Part shown: piece after piece, positions 44,116-52,175 of the stretch
Layout: every line of letters starts with the position of its first letter
How positions within the stretch are numbered: position 1 is the stretch's first letter
Assembly (NCBI GenBank): GCA_002439085.1
Contig: DJSW01000016.1
Span: 46,629-110,628 of the forward strand
From: Alphaproteobacteria bacterium UBA6324
GTDB taxonomy: Bacteria; Pseudomonadota; Alphaproteobacteria; CAAGCB01; CAG-977
Reading direction: 5' to 3'
Length of the DNA stretch: 64,000 bases
Translations under genes and position numbers: made by a program
The notes under the pieces: model-generated
The model's input: the letters and a program-made list of their open reading frames with translations, nothing else
What the model was told of the DNA's origin: nothing
The model's database searches: none

Positions 44116-44216
44116 ACAAAAAAAACTAGATTTTTTTAAGAAATTTAAAAAAATAATTGTTTTCCAAGCTTATTTTTTATAGCATATATACTGTAAGTAA
44201 CATATGAGAGAAAAGC

Positions 44217-46502
44217 ATGATTCGTGAGTTTTTAGATCAGAGCGATGGGATTAATGAAATTGTAAATCTGTTTAGAGAAAATAACTTAATACCTTTCATA
44301 GGTGCAGGTTTTACAAAAGGATGTCCGACACGCGGCGGTGTTGTACCGGACTCTCAAAAATGTAATGAATTAATGAAAGAAATCCTTTTAAAAAATGGAT
44401 TTGATGAAGAAGATTTGGATGGCTGTGATTTTTTTCAGACAGCTTCTTATTTTTCTAGATGCCCAGAAGCGGAAAGAAGTATTTTTTTTGAAAGGTATTT
44501 TTCTAACACAAAAATTGAAGAAATAAAGAAAGAATTTTTAAATTTGGATTGGAATTATATCTATACACTGAATATTGATGATGGAATAGAAAAAGCTTCT
44601 AATTATATAGTCATTCCTCCTTTTTCTCCATTAAAGAAAATGCATACAAGTAAAGTTTTATATAAAATACACGGGGATGCAGGAATGGAAATAACACAGA
44701 GAGGCGCTCATATTGTCTTCGATTTTGATCAATATATATTAACGCTAACAGACGAACGAAATCAAGATATTTTAAATAGGCTAAAAGGTGATTTTAGTGA
44801 AAGAAACATTATTTTTATAGGGTGTAGTTTAAAAAATGAAGCTGATTTAAAGTATATATATAACTCTATAAAAAATGAAGCGGCTGATGTTAAAAGAATA
44901 TGGGTTTCAGACAAAAAACCGAAATATCCCTATCAGCAGAGTTTGGAGGCTCATGGAATAACAACAATTATATTGGTCGATAATTATGATGATTTTTATG
45001 AAAAACTAGTCACATCTCTTTCGAAAGAAAACAATATAAAGAATAAATATACCGTCGGTACGCCGCGTATAAAAGAAATGAAAGGAAAGGAAAATGCTAT
45101 AAAATATATGTCATCATCGAGGATATACAATGAAAAGACGAATGAATTCTTTATTAGCGATATGCATATTAGAAGGTCGTGCGTATCTAATATTATTAAT
45201 TCACTTGGAAAAAAAGATTATATCATCGTAAGGGGGCGCCATCTTACAGGAAAAACGTACATTCTTGCAAATATTGTTCGTTCGATTCGTTCGCGAAATG
45301 TTTACTTTTTTCCTTCAACATTAAGCATTGATGCCAATGTGTTAGCACGAATGTTTAATGAAAGGGGGCACTCTTTATTTGTATTCGACACGAATTCGGT
45401 TGAAGGCGAAGTTTATAATTGCATCATAGATAATCTAGAAAGAAATAAAATAAATGACAACAAAATGGTTCTGGCCATAAACTCAAACGATATGATAGAA
45501 CGTTTGGATGCTTGTGTTGTTGATGTGCCGTCTATATTTGATGAACAAGAATTATCGCTTAATAAAAAAGCAGCTGATAGTATAGGTCTCCTGTGTCGCA
45601 GAAAAAAAGACCAAAATATTGATTATTTGATAAGGATAGATGAGCAAAATGGGGGTGTTATATTTAAAAACAGTTTTAAAAAAGAACTGCATCAGAAAGA
45701 AATAATGCTCCTTTTAATTTTATCAATACGTGATGTTGTTTACTCATCGGATGCAATGGCATTACAAATATTTCGCTCTGATATAGAAAAATTTGTTCAA
45801 AAAATGGAAAATATTGTCGAATTAGATACAGTAGGGAAATTTGAATCACAAAAACAATCAAGCTTCAAGCTTGTTCACAATAGTAAACTTTATATAAATA
45901 GAATTCTTAAAAATCTATCCCGACAAGATATTATTGATGCTATAAAAAAAATAGTCCTAAGAATTAAGAATGATAAAAATAGAAATAGAATATATAAAGA
46001 TATTATAATGTTTGATAATTTAAATTCGATATACAAGAGTGCAGCTGATTTGCTTGATGAGCTATATGAAGAATTACAACCGATCTTAGCAAACGAACTT
46101 CATTATTGGATCCAGCGAGCAAAATGTATTTATAGAAATTTTTATTACTATAAAGACGATATAAGAAAAATTCAGGATGCTTATTCATACGCAAATAAAG
46201 TTTGTATGGAAGCGAATGAGCATTCTACACTTTTTTTCAAGGCAAATCTAACAAAAGCCTTGATTTCCGCTTGTTTGTTCGAAATAACGACAGGAAACGA
46301 TGCAGCTTTTTATCAGGAAGAAGCTATATGCTCAGCGAACATAGCTTTGCTTGAAAATGAAAAAGCATTTGTTGTTTCGGGAGAATTAAGAGATAAACGT
46401 ATGGTTAGAAAGTTAAGATATGTATGTGAAACATGCTCGCCATATAATTCAGTGATCAATGACAAAGCCGATTCTCTATTAAGAAAGATTGCGTCTTTGT
46501 AA
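44217..46502 (+). CDS. SIR2-STAND protein, Avs-type antiphage candidate
   Basis: 761 residues. Residues 20-270 are a SIR2-like NADase domain: FIGAGFTKG (GAG 29-31), TLNIDD (117-122), HGD (152-154) and IFIGCSL (199-205). A P-loop ATPase follows with Walker A GRHLTGKT (340-347) and Walker B LFVFD (387-391), then a helical C-terminal region that may sense the trigger. This domain order is that of SIR2-STAND (Avs5-like) proteins, which deplete NAD on phage recognition. The gene is far AT-richer than its surroundings (AAA, ATA and AGA codons throughout), a strong sign of recent transfer. It stands alone, with a possible promoter TTGTTT/TATAGC at 44158-44185. Confidence 0.8.
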   Translation: MIREFLDQSDGINEIVNLFRENNLIPFIGAGFTKGCPTRGGVVPDSQKCNELMKEILLKNGFDEEDLDGCDFFQTASYFSRCPEAERSIFFERYFSNTKIEEIKKEFLNLDWNYIYTLNIDDGIEKASNYIVIPPFSPLKKMHTSKVLYKIHGDAGMEITQRGAHIVFDFDQYILTLTDERNQDILNRLKGDFSERNIIFIGCSLKNEADLKYIYNSIKNEAADVKRIWVSDKKPKYPYQQSLEAHGITTIILVDNYDDFYEKLVTSLSKENNIKNKYTVGTPRIKEMKGKENAIKYMSSSRIYNEKTNEFFISDMHIRRSCVSNIINSLGKKDYIIVRGRHLTGKTYILANIVRSIRSRNVYFFPSTLSIDANVLARMFNERGHSLFVFDTNSVEGEVYNCIIDNLERNKINDNKMVLAINSNDMIERLDACVVDVPSIFDEQELSLNKKAADSIGLLCRRKKDQNIDYLIRIDEQNGGVIFKNSFKKELHQKEIMLLLILSIRDVVYSSDAMALQIFRSDIEKFVQKMENIVELDTVGKFESQKQSSFKLVHNSKLYINRILKNLSRQDIIDAIKKIVLRIKNDKNRNRIYKDIIMFDNLNSIYKSAADLLDELYEELQPILANELHYWIQRAKCIYRNFYYYKDDIRKIQDAYSYANKVCMEANEHSTLFFKANLTKALISACLFEITTGNDAAFYQEEAICSANIALLENEKAFVVSGELRDKRMVRKLRYVCETCSPYNSVINDKADSLLRKIASL

Positions 46503-46558
46503 ATATTTTACTTTCTCACCATTCCTGAACTCTTACGATTTTTTCTCTGACAACGCTT

Positions 46559-46666
46559 GTGGCTTGGATAAGTGTTTTGTCGGCCGAAGATCCGTGGCTG
46601 ACCGTCGTTCACGAACGCATCGAAACGTTGCGGGGCGCGATAAAGGCCGATCCGCGCGCCCGTTAA
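46559..46666 (+). pseudogene. Possible 3' gene fragment
   Basis: GTG-initiated 35-codon frame (AWISVLSAEDPWLTVVHERIETLRGAIKADPRAR) with the GC-rich codon use of the core genome, directly after the AT-rich SIR2-STAND gene. It looks like the tail of a native gene cut by the insertion; too short to name. Confidence 0.3.
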
Positions 46667-46691
46667 TGGCGGCGGACGGTGAAAATGCAAT

Positions 46692-46728
46692 CGGGAACTT
46701 CCGAAAAGGAACGGAAGCTCCCGTTTTT
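46692..46728 (+). terminator. Terminator between convergent genes
   Basis: GGGAACTTCCG-AAAAGGAA-CGGAAGCTCCC followed by GTTTTT, with one mismatch in the stem. Confidence 0.75.
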
Positions 46729-46733
46729 ACCCT

Positions 46734-47351
46734 TTATCCCGCGATGCAACAACATCCGTCGGCGGACAATTTCATATCATCCGGACAGGAAATGACCGAA
46801 CCGACTTTGCAAGTACCGTCTTTTAACTTATACCCGCTGTTACATTTTGTGCAAGTGCCGGAGCTGTTGCATTCCGCGCAATTCGCGGGACACGGTTTAA
46901 CGCAAGAACCGTTTTTCAGCGTGTAACCGCTTTTGCACGCCGTGCATATTGATGACGACGGACACGAAGAACAGTTTGAAGGGCAGGTGATGGTTTCTCG
47001 CTCACAGCGATAGAATGAAACTGATGAGGAAGCGGTTCCGTCAAAGCTGGATGTCGTGCCCCTTTTCAATTTATAATTGTTAAGGCAAGAATCGCATGAA
47101 GGGGTAGATGATTGCACATATTTCGGATCGTCAACCCACATATATTTTTCCGTGTCCCATCTTGAATTTGTCCTCCTCGTCCAGTAAAGGGTGTTTCCAT
47201 TGCAGGAAAGGCAACCGGTCGGGCAACTTTCACAGGATTCGCCATACTCAGAGTCGTAAGCGACATACTTAGCAAGGCCGCTACACGACAGTGCTGTCGC
47301 ATCAGTCGTAAATAACAAGCATAGATAAAACGCCAATAAAAATTTTTTCAT
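46734..47351 (-). CDS. Secreted cysteine-rich repeat protein (CxxC-GY type)
   Basis: 205 residues from the ATG at 47351, which is followed on the reverse strand by a signal peptide (KKFLLAFYLCLLFTTDATA). CxxC units (CESCPTGCLSC, CTACKSGYTL, CAECNSSGTC-TKCNSGYKL) and the end CPDDMKLSADGCCCIAG match the protein at 40609, whose end is CPSDSTMSSDGCCCIPK. Extracellular, disulfide-rich. The paralogues face each other across the SIR2-STAND insertion. Confidence 0.7.
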   Translation of the reverse strand: MKKFLLAFYLCLLFTTDATALSCSGLAKYVAYDSEYGESCESCPTGCLSCNGNTLYWTRRTNSRWDTEKYMWVDDPKYVQSSTPSCDSCLNNYKLKRGTTSSFDGTASSSVSFYRCERETITCPSNCSSCPSSSICTACKSGYTLKNGSCVKPCPANCAECNSSGTCTKCNSGYKLKDGTCKVGSVISCPDDMKLSADGCCCIAG

Positions 47352-47478
47352 TACTCTTCTTCCCCCTTTTTTCAGAAAAACACAACCGCTTGAAAAAGCG
47401 GATCGGGGAGTTCTGAATAAGGAACGGATTGCCGGAGGATGAAAGGTTTTACCGAAGGGCGTTAATGTTTTACAACGC

Positions 47479-47493
47479 ATTGATTTTATTGAG
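47479..47493. repeat. 15-bp direct repeat flanking the integrase, left copy
   Basis: ATTGATTTTATTGAG occurs here and at 48875-48889, on either side of the integrase gene. Could be an attachment-core pair or an integrase arm site. Confidence 0.4.
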
Positions 47494-47604
47494 TTAATCT
47501 GTTTTTGTGTCCTTGGAAAGCGTTTGAGAAAAGGCTCCGGTTTTTACAAGCCTTTTCCGAATCAGGTTACCGCGGTGTTACCGCAAACGCGAAAGGAATA
47601 TGCT

Positions 47605-48785
47605 ATGAACATCACAAAATCAACGCTCGGCGCGTTGGCTTTCAACGGCAGAGAAACGACTTATTTTGACGACACGCTCAAAGGTTTCGGCGTGCGCGTC
47701 GGCAAAAAACTTCCGCCAGCTATATCGTCATGTACCGCAACGCTTACGGCAAGCAAAAGAAGCTGACGATCGCCAAGACGACCAAAATCACGCCCGCCCA
47801 AGCCCGCGAGGAAGCCAAACGGATTTTGGCTCTGGTCGTGCAGGGCAAAGACCCCGCTTCCGACAAAATCGAAAAACGCAAAGAAATCACCGTATCCGAT
47901 TTGGCGCGGATGTTTCTCGCCGACCGCAAACCGCGCGTCAAGCTCAACACGTATCAGCGGTATTGTCAGTCCGTCGAATATCAGATTAATCCCGCTTTGG
48001 GCGACCGCTATGTCAAAGAACTGAAACGGAGCGACGTTCAGCAGTTCTATAACGAGATGATTGAAGGCAAATTCATGCACAGGAACTATAAGCGGCAGGC
48101 GGAGCACAAATACGTTTCGGGGGCGAACATCGTGCGCAAAACGCTGCACGCAATGTTCGAGTTCGCCATTGTCGGCGAGATTGTCGCCGTTAATCCGTGC
48201 GACCGTCTGCAAACGCTTTCAACGCCGAAACGGACGGCTTTTATTGACGAAAAAGGATATGTGAAACTGGGGGAATGTTTGGCGTCTTGCGCAGACAAAA
48301 CGGCGGCGGATATGACGCGCCTGCTGGCTTTGACCGGTTGCCGCAAAGGAGAAATCGCTTCGTTAAGATGGGCTTATGTCGATTGGGACAAGCAGATCTT
48401 TCACTTTCCCGACACGAAAACCGGAGCGCAGGACAGACCTTTCGGCTCGGCGGCAAAGCGGTTCATGGAAAAGCTGAAAGAGGAAAAACAGCCGCTGTCG
48501 GCGGACGAATACGTCTTCGGAAAACCTCAAAAAATGGCGCTGGTCGCGTTCTTTGAAAAGCATATCAAAGCGGCGGTCGGACAAGCGGAATTTTGCCCTC
48601 ACGCGTTGCGGCACAGTTTCGCGACGATGGCGGCGGAAACGAGATATTCGGACAACATCATCGCGGAAATGTTGGGACACAGCATCAATTCGATCACGCA
48701 CCGCTACACGCACTTGTCGCTGAAACCGGTCATTCAAGCCGCGAATATCGTCAGCGAAAAAATCGCGGAACTGATGGGGATATGA
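47605..48785 (+). pseudogene. Tyrosine integrase with a one-base frameshift
   Basis: ATG 47605 (GAAAGGA upstream) begins MNITKSTLGALAFNGRETTYFDDTLKGFGVRVG, an arm-binding N terminus. At the A6 run 47704-47709 the frame is lost; with one more A the text continues TSASYIVMYRNAYGKQKK and on to the end. The catalytic core is complete: LTGCRKGEIASLRW (Arg), HALRHSFATM (His-x-x-Arg), LGHSINSITHRYTH (His/Trp position and Tyr). It is either inactivated or expressed by slippage on the A run. GGTTACCGCGGTGTTACCGC, an imperfect repeat, lies just upstream. Confidence 0.8.
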
Positions 48786-48792
48786 CAAGAAG

Positions 48793-48841
48793 CAAACGGG
48801 GTGTTTTGTCGGTGCAGGATACCCCGTTTGTCCGACAAAAC
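48793..48841 (+). promoter_or_regulatory. Two interleaved perfect 10-bp inverted repeats
   Basis: CAAACGGGGT (48793-48802), GTTTTGTCGG (48803-48812), eight-base loop, ACCCCGTTTG (48821-48830), T, CCGACAAAAC (48832-48841). Arm 1 pairs with arm 3 and arm 2 with arm 4, both without mismatch: an H-type pseudoknot or two exclusive hairpins, 8 bases after the integrase stop. Confidence 0.6.
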
Positions 48842-48874
48842 GAAAAATTCGCCTTTTCCGCCCCGCCGCAAGTG

Positions 48875-48889
48875 ATTGATTTTATTGAG
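48875..48889. repeat. 15-bp direct repeat flanking the integrase, right copy
   Basis: Second copy of ATTGATTTTATTGAG; see 47479-47493. Confidence 0.4.
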
Positions 48890-48940
48890 GGTGGTCTTTG
48901 GGCAGGATAGCCTTTTCGTATGACGAAAAGAGCTAAAAAC

Positions 48941-49021
48941 TAGCGTACAATCTAATTTTTATACACTCTCACACTTGCGCATAATCTGATTTTTTGATAT
49001 TGTTAAACATGCGCATAATCT
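48941..49021 (+). repeat. Three 13-bp iterons with 34-bp period
   Basis: TAGCGTACAATCT (48941), TTGCGCATAATCT (48975) and ATGCGCATAATCT (49009) are spaced by exactly 34 bases and end 18 bases before the next gene. They may be operator or recombinase-arm sites; each also contains a CATAAT-like box. Confidence 0.5.
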
Positions 49022-49039
49022 TTAAAGCAAGAGGACAAG

Positions 49040-50398
49040 ATGTTTTACAATCGCAAATTTTATAAAACTTTGCTGGCGTGGAAAGAAGAAACCGGCGGGA
49101 AAAAAGCCGCCTTAATCGAGGGGGCGCGCCGGATCGGGAAATCGACTCTTGTTCAGGAATTCGGAAAGAACGAATATAAATCCGTTCTGGTTATTGATTT
49201 TGCAAAAGCCTCCGATACGGTCAAAGAATGGTTCAAAACGCAAATCAACGATCTTGATACGTTGTTTATGCTGTTGTCCGCGGAATATGGCGTTCCTTTG
49301 TTTAATCGGGGTTCACTGATTGTTTTCGACGAAGTTCAAATGTGCCCGAAAGCAAGAGAGGCTATTAAGTATTTGGTTGCGGACGGGCGATATGACTACA
49401 TCGAAACGGGCTCTTTGATTTCGATTAAAGAAAACGTGAAAGACATTCTGATTCCGTCGGAAGAACGTCATTTCAGAATGTATCCGATGGATTTTGAAGA
49501 GTTTTGCGACGCTTTCGGAGAAAAGGGAATAATTCCGTATATTCGGACTTGTTTTGCCAAACGGGAACCTTTGGAACGCGCTTTGCACAACAAAGCGATG
49601 CTTTTATTCAGACAATATCTGCTGGTCGGCGGCATGCCGAAAAGCGTCGAAGCTTTTCTAGAATCAGGCAAGGATTTTTCAAAAGCGGATATTGAAAAAC
49701 GCGACATTCTTGAATTGTACCGAAGCGACATAGCAAAAATCAAAGCGCATTACCGTTCCAAAGTCACGGCGATTTTCGATCAAATTCCCGGCTTGCTTTC
49801 TCAACATGAAAAGCGCGTTGTCTTTAAAGAAATATCCGCAAAAAGCTTTGCCGATCATTATGAAGACACTTTTTTTTGGTTGGGCGATTCAATGATCGCA
49901 AACGAATGTTTCCTTTGCAATGATCCGAACGTAGGACTTTCGCTAAATGAAAACCGCGCATATATGAAATGCTATATGGGCGATACGGGATTGCTGACCA
50001 GCCACGCTTTTGATGAAAACGAACTGTTGGAAGACAGTGTTTATAAACAGATTTTAACCGGAAAATTGTCTTTGAATAACGGAATGCTGTATGAAAATGC
50101 CGTGGCTCAAATGCTGACGGCAAACGGACACAAGCTTTATTTTTATACGCATTACAATGTTGACACGCACCGGAACGATATGGAAATCGACTTTTTGCTG
50201 TCAAATAACAGCAAGCTGAAAACCAAACTGTTTCCGGTGGAAGTCAAATCGGGCGAACGGTATTCGATCAAGTCGCTGTTGAATTTCCGAGAAAAATTCA
50301 AAGATCGCATCGGCGAATGCTATATCATTCACCCGAAAAACTTCGCAATAAAAGACGACATCGTCTGCCTGCCGCCGTATATGACGATTTGTTTATAG
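49040..50398 (+). CDS. AAA ATPase with DUF4143-type nuclease-like C terminus
   Basis: 452 residues. Walker A EGARRIGKSTLVQEF near residues 28-42, Walker B SLIVFDEVQMCPKA around 92-105, and TGSLISI as sensor. The C-terminal part (MEIDFLLSNNSKLKTKLFPVEVKSG) has the restriction-endonuclease-like acidic/Lys pattern of this ATP-binding family. Such proteins are common in bacteroidal and alphaproteobacterial gut genomes; their role is unclear, possibly defence or mobile-element maintenance. Preceded by the 34-bp iterons, suggesting autoregulation. Confidence 0.75.
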   Translation: MFYNRKFYKTLLAWKEETGGKKAALIEGARRIGKSTLVQEFGKNEYKSVLVIDFAKASDTVKEWFKTQINDLDTLFMLLSAEYGVPLFNRGSLIVFDEVQMCPKAREAIKYLVADGRYDYIETGSLISIKENVKDILIPSEERHFRMYPMDFEEFCDAFGEKGIIPYIRTCFAKREPLERALHNKAMLLFRQYLLVGGMPKSVEAFLESGKDFSKADIEKRDILELYRSDIAKIKAHYRSKVTAIFDQIPGLLSQHEKRVVFKEISAKSFADHYEDTFFWLGDSMIANECFLCNDPNVGLSLNENRAYMKCYMGDTGLLTSHAFDENELLEDSVYKQILTGKLSLNNGMLYENAVAQMLTANGHKLYFYTHYNVDTHRNDMEIDFLLSNNSKLKTKLFPVEVKSGERYSIKSLLNFREKFKDRIGECYIIHPKNFAIKDDIVCLPPYMTICL

Positions 50399-50428
50399 GG
50401 ACAATAACGCTAACAGAAAAGTAAAAAA

Positions 50429-50455
50429 AAGCACGTCAATATTTGGCGTGCTTGC
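50429..50455 (-). terminator. Terminator hairpin (minus orientation)
   Basis: AAGCACG...CGTGCTT stem; on the minus strand it is followed by TTTTTTTTAC. It lies between two plus-strand genes; on the plus strand it may still stop transcription weakly. Confidence 0.45.
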
Positions 50456-50496
50456 GGAGCAGATTTAAATCGTGTTCATGCAGCGGTTTCAACAAT

Positions 50497-50841
50497 ATGA
50501 GTGTTAGCGGCAAATTTCAGACAGCAATTTTTTGGGTAACAACAAAACAAATTATTTTGTTTGCAAAGCATGTTTGCCCTGATTATCGCGGAATTTCGGA
50601 TTATCCATTTTCGCACGTTGACATGTGGCAAAATGTCATTCATAAGCGAAATCAACTTCAAAACAAAAAATATGACGATTTTCCCCGAGGCCGAATGATG
50701 TATGATAATAATAGCGAAATATATCGCATCTACGTCGCTTCATGTCTGATAAAAGATAACAAATTGATTGACATAATATTGAAGAAGCTTAGTATGACTC
50801 TAAACGATAGGGTCGTCGTTGTTGAAAATGCGTATTATTAG
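50497..50841 (+). CDS. Unrecognised 114-residue protein
   Basis: Starts at ATG 50497; the ribosome site is weak. Sequence features are ISDYPFSHVDMWQNVIHKRNQLQNKKYDDFPRGR and a C-terminal alternating strand-helix pattern; no signal peptide or membrane segment. It ends 31 bases before the start of the nuclease-like gene, with which it probably forms a pair. A real gene is likely from its regular protein-like composition; function unknown. Confidence 0.5.
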   Translation: MSVSGKFQTAIFWVTTKQIILFAKHVCPDYRGISDYPFSHVDMWQNVIHKRNQLQNKKYDDFPRGRMMYDNNSEIYRIYVASCLIKDNKLIDIILKKLSMTLNDRVVVVENAYY

Positions 50842-50872
50842 CGCGGTGACGGATATAAAACAGGGGGAAAAG

Positions 50873-52120
50873 ATGAGTGAAATTCTATTGAACATCATGT
50901 ATGCCGGGAAATATATCGAATCCGACAACATAGGTCATGAAATTATCAATTTGTTCAAAGACGACCAGGGAAGAAATTATATTTATGCTATGCCCGGCGG
51001 AACAATCGCAAAACACCATAAAATTCAGTGCGTTTTGATGGTTCGGCGCATTAACGCGGACACGCTTGAGATTTTAGGGAAAACCGTGGGAGAACTGACG
51101 CAGATTTTAACAGAAACCGTCCAAAGAAAAAACAACGACGAGCAAAGGACGGAAATCCACAGCAAGCAAATCGAAAAAATCAAAAAAGACGGCATAATGT
51201 ATGGCGGGAAAAGGCTGGACGAGCTTTTTGAAAAGAACGGAACAAACGATAAAGACGCCTACATCACATTCGAAGCCAAAGATGTCGTAAAGCCGGCGAA
51301 GCGGATTTATCTGACAACAAACGAAAAGCTGAAAGATGCGGCAAAGGACGGCTTTTTCTATCTTCCCGACGAGGATTTGTCGGAAGACGGTTCTAAATTA
51401 AAATTCCCCAGACAAAGCATGAAAACATATTTATCCGATGAAAATCCGAAAACATCGCACGCTTTCAACATCGTCACGGAAATTATCAACGATAAAAATC
51501 TATGGGGCGCCTCTGTTTCCAAGGTTGGAACTGATCAAAAAAACAAAACGCCGCTGACATTTATGAAAATCATCCGCAAGGAATATGACGAACTGTCCTA
51601 TTCGAATATATTGGCGTTCTTTTTCAGATACAATCCAAATGTTTTCCGTGATTTTGCAAATAAAGTTTTAAAGATTGATATGGAAAACGATTTCACAATC
51701 GAGCGTGAATGGGAGCATATCGATTTGCTGATTACGGACAAAAACAACGTCATCGTTATCGAAAATAAAATCAAATCCGCCATTAACGGAGTCAAAGATT
51801 CCGGTGAAAGCCAGCTTTCCGATTATGTCGGAAAAGTAAATAACGAAGATGCGTTTAAGAATAAAAACAAGTATTTTTTTATTCTCTCGCCGGATTACAT
51901 GGATTTACACACGGAAAATCTTAACAACGCCGGGGATTATATGTCTTTGAAGTACAGCGATATACATAATTTTTATAAAAACAGAAAAGACGATTTTAAA
52001 GGTATTCCGCAATTTTATGATGAATTTTTGGCGGCGTTGGCCAAACAGTCGAAACTGACAGACAACAGTTTGGAAGAGGAAATGCTCGACCGTTTTTGCC
52101 GAGCGATTAACGAAGCTTGA
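50873..52120 (+). CDS. PD-(D/E)XK nuclease family protein
   Basis: 415 residues from ATG 50873 (GGGGGAAAAG upstream). The N-terminal half (NIMYAGKYIESDNIGHEIINLF) is of unknown type and Lys-rich. The C-terminal half contains EREWEHIDLLITDKNNVIVIENKIK, the Asp-x(n)-Glu-x-Lys core of PD-(D/E)XK nucleases, followed by QLSDYV and the helical tail DRFCRAINEA. Probably cuts DNA as part of a defence module with the upstream small gene. The catalytic acid spacing is seen directly; the target is unknown. Confidence 0.7.
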   Translation: MSEILLNIMYAGKYIESDNIGHEIINLFKDDQGRNYIYAMPGGTIAKHHKIQCVLMVRRINADTLEILGKTVGELTQILTETVQRKNNDEQRTEIHSKQIEKIKKDGIMYGGKRLDELFEKNGTNDKDAYITFEAKDVVKPAKRIYLTTNEKLKDAAKDGFFYLPDEDLSEDGSKLKFPRQSMKTYLSDENPKTSHAFNIVTEIINDKNLWGASVSKVGTDQKNKTPLTFMKIIRKEYDELSYSNILAFFFRYNPNVFRDFANKVLKIDMENDFTIEREWEHIDLLITDKNNVIVIENKIKSAINGVKDSGESQLSDYVGKVNNEDAFKNKNKYFFILSPDYMDLHTENLNNAGDYMSLKYSDIHNFYKNRKDDFKGIPQFYDEFLAALAKQSKLTDNSLEEEMLDRFCRAINEA

Positions 52121-52175
52121 CTCCGTTGACAAAGCACCCGTTAAAAAACGGGTGCTTTGCCATGTTTTCCGTCTT

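Noticed and set aside
47704..47709. Programmed frameshift in the integrase as the preferred explanation
   Set aside because: The site C-AAA-AAA-C lacks the seventh A of a good -1 slippery heptamer and no obvious stimulatory structure follows; a one-base deletion is simpler, so slippage is only mentioned as an alternative.
48941..49021. CRISPR array
   Set aside because: Only three 13-bp units with one diverged, no longer repeat and no cas genes in the window.
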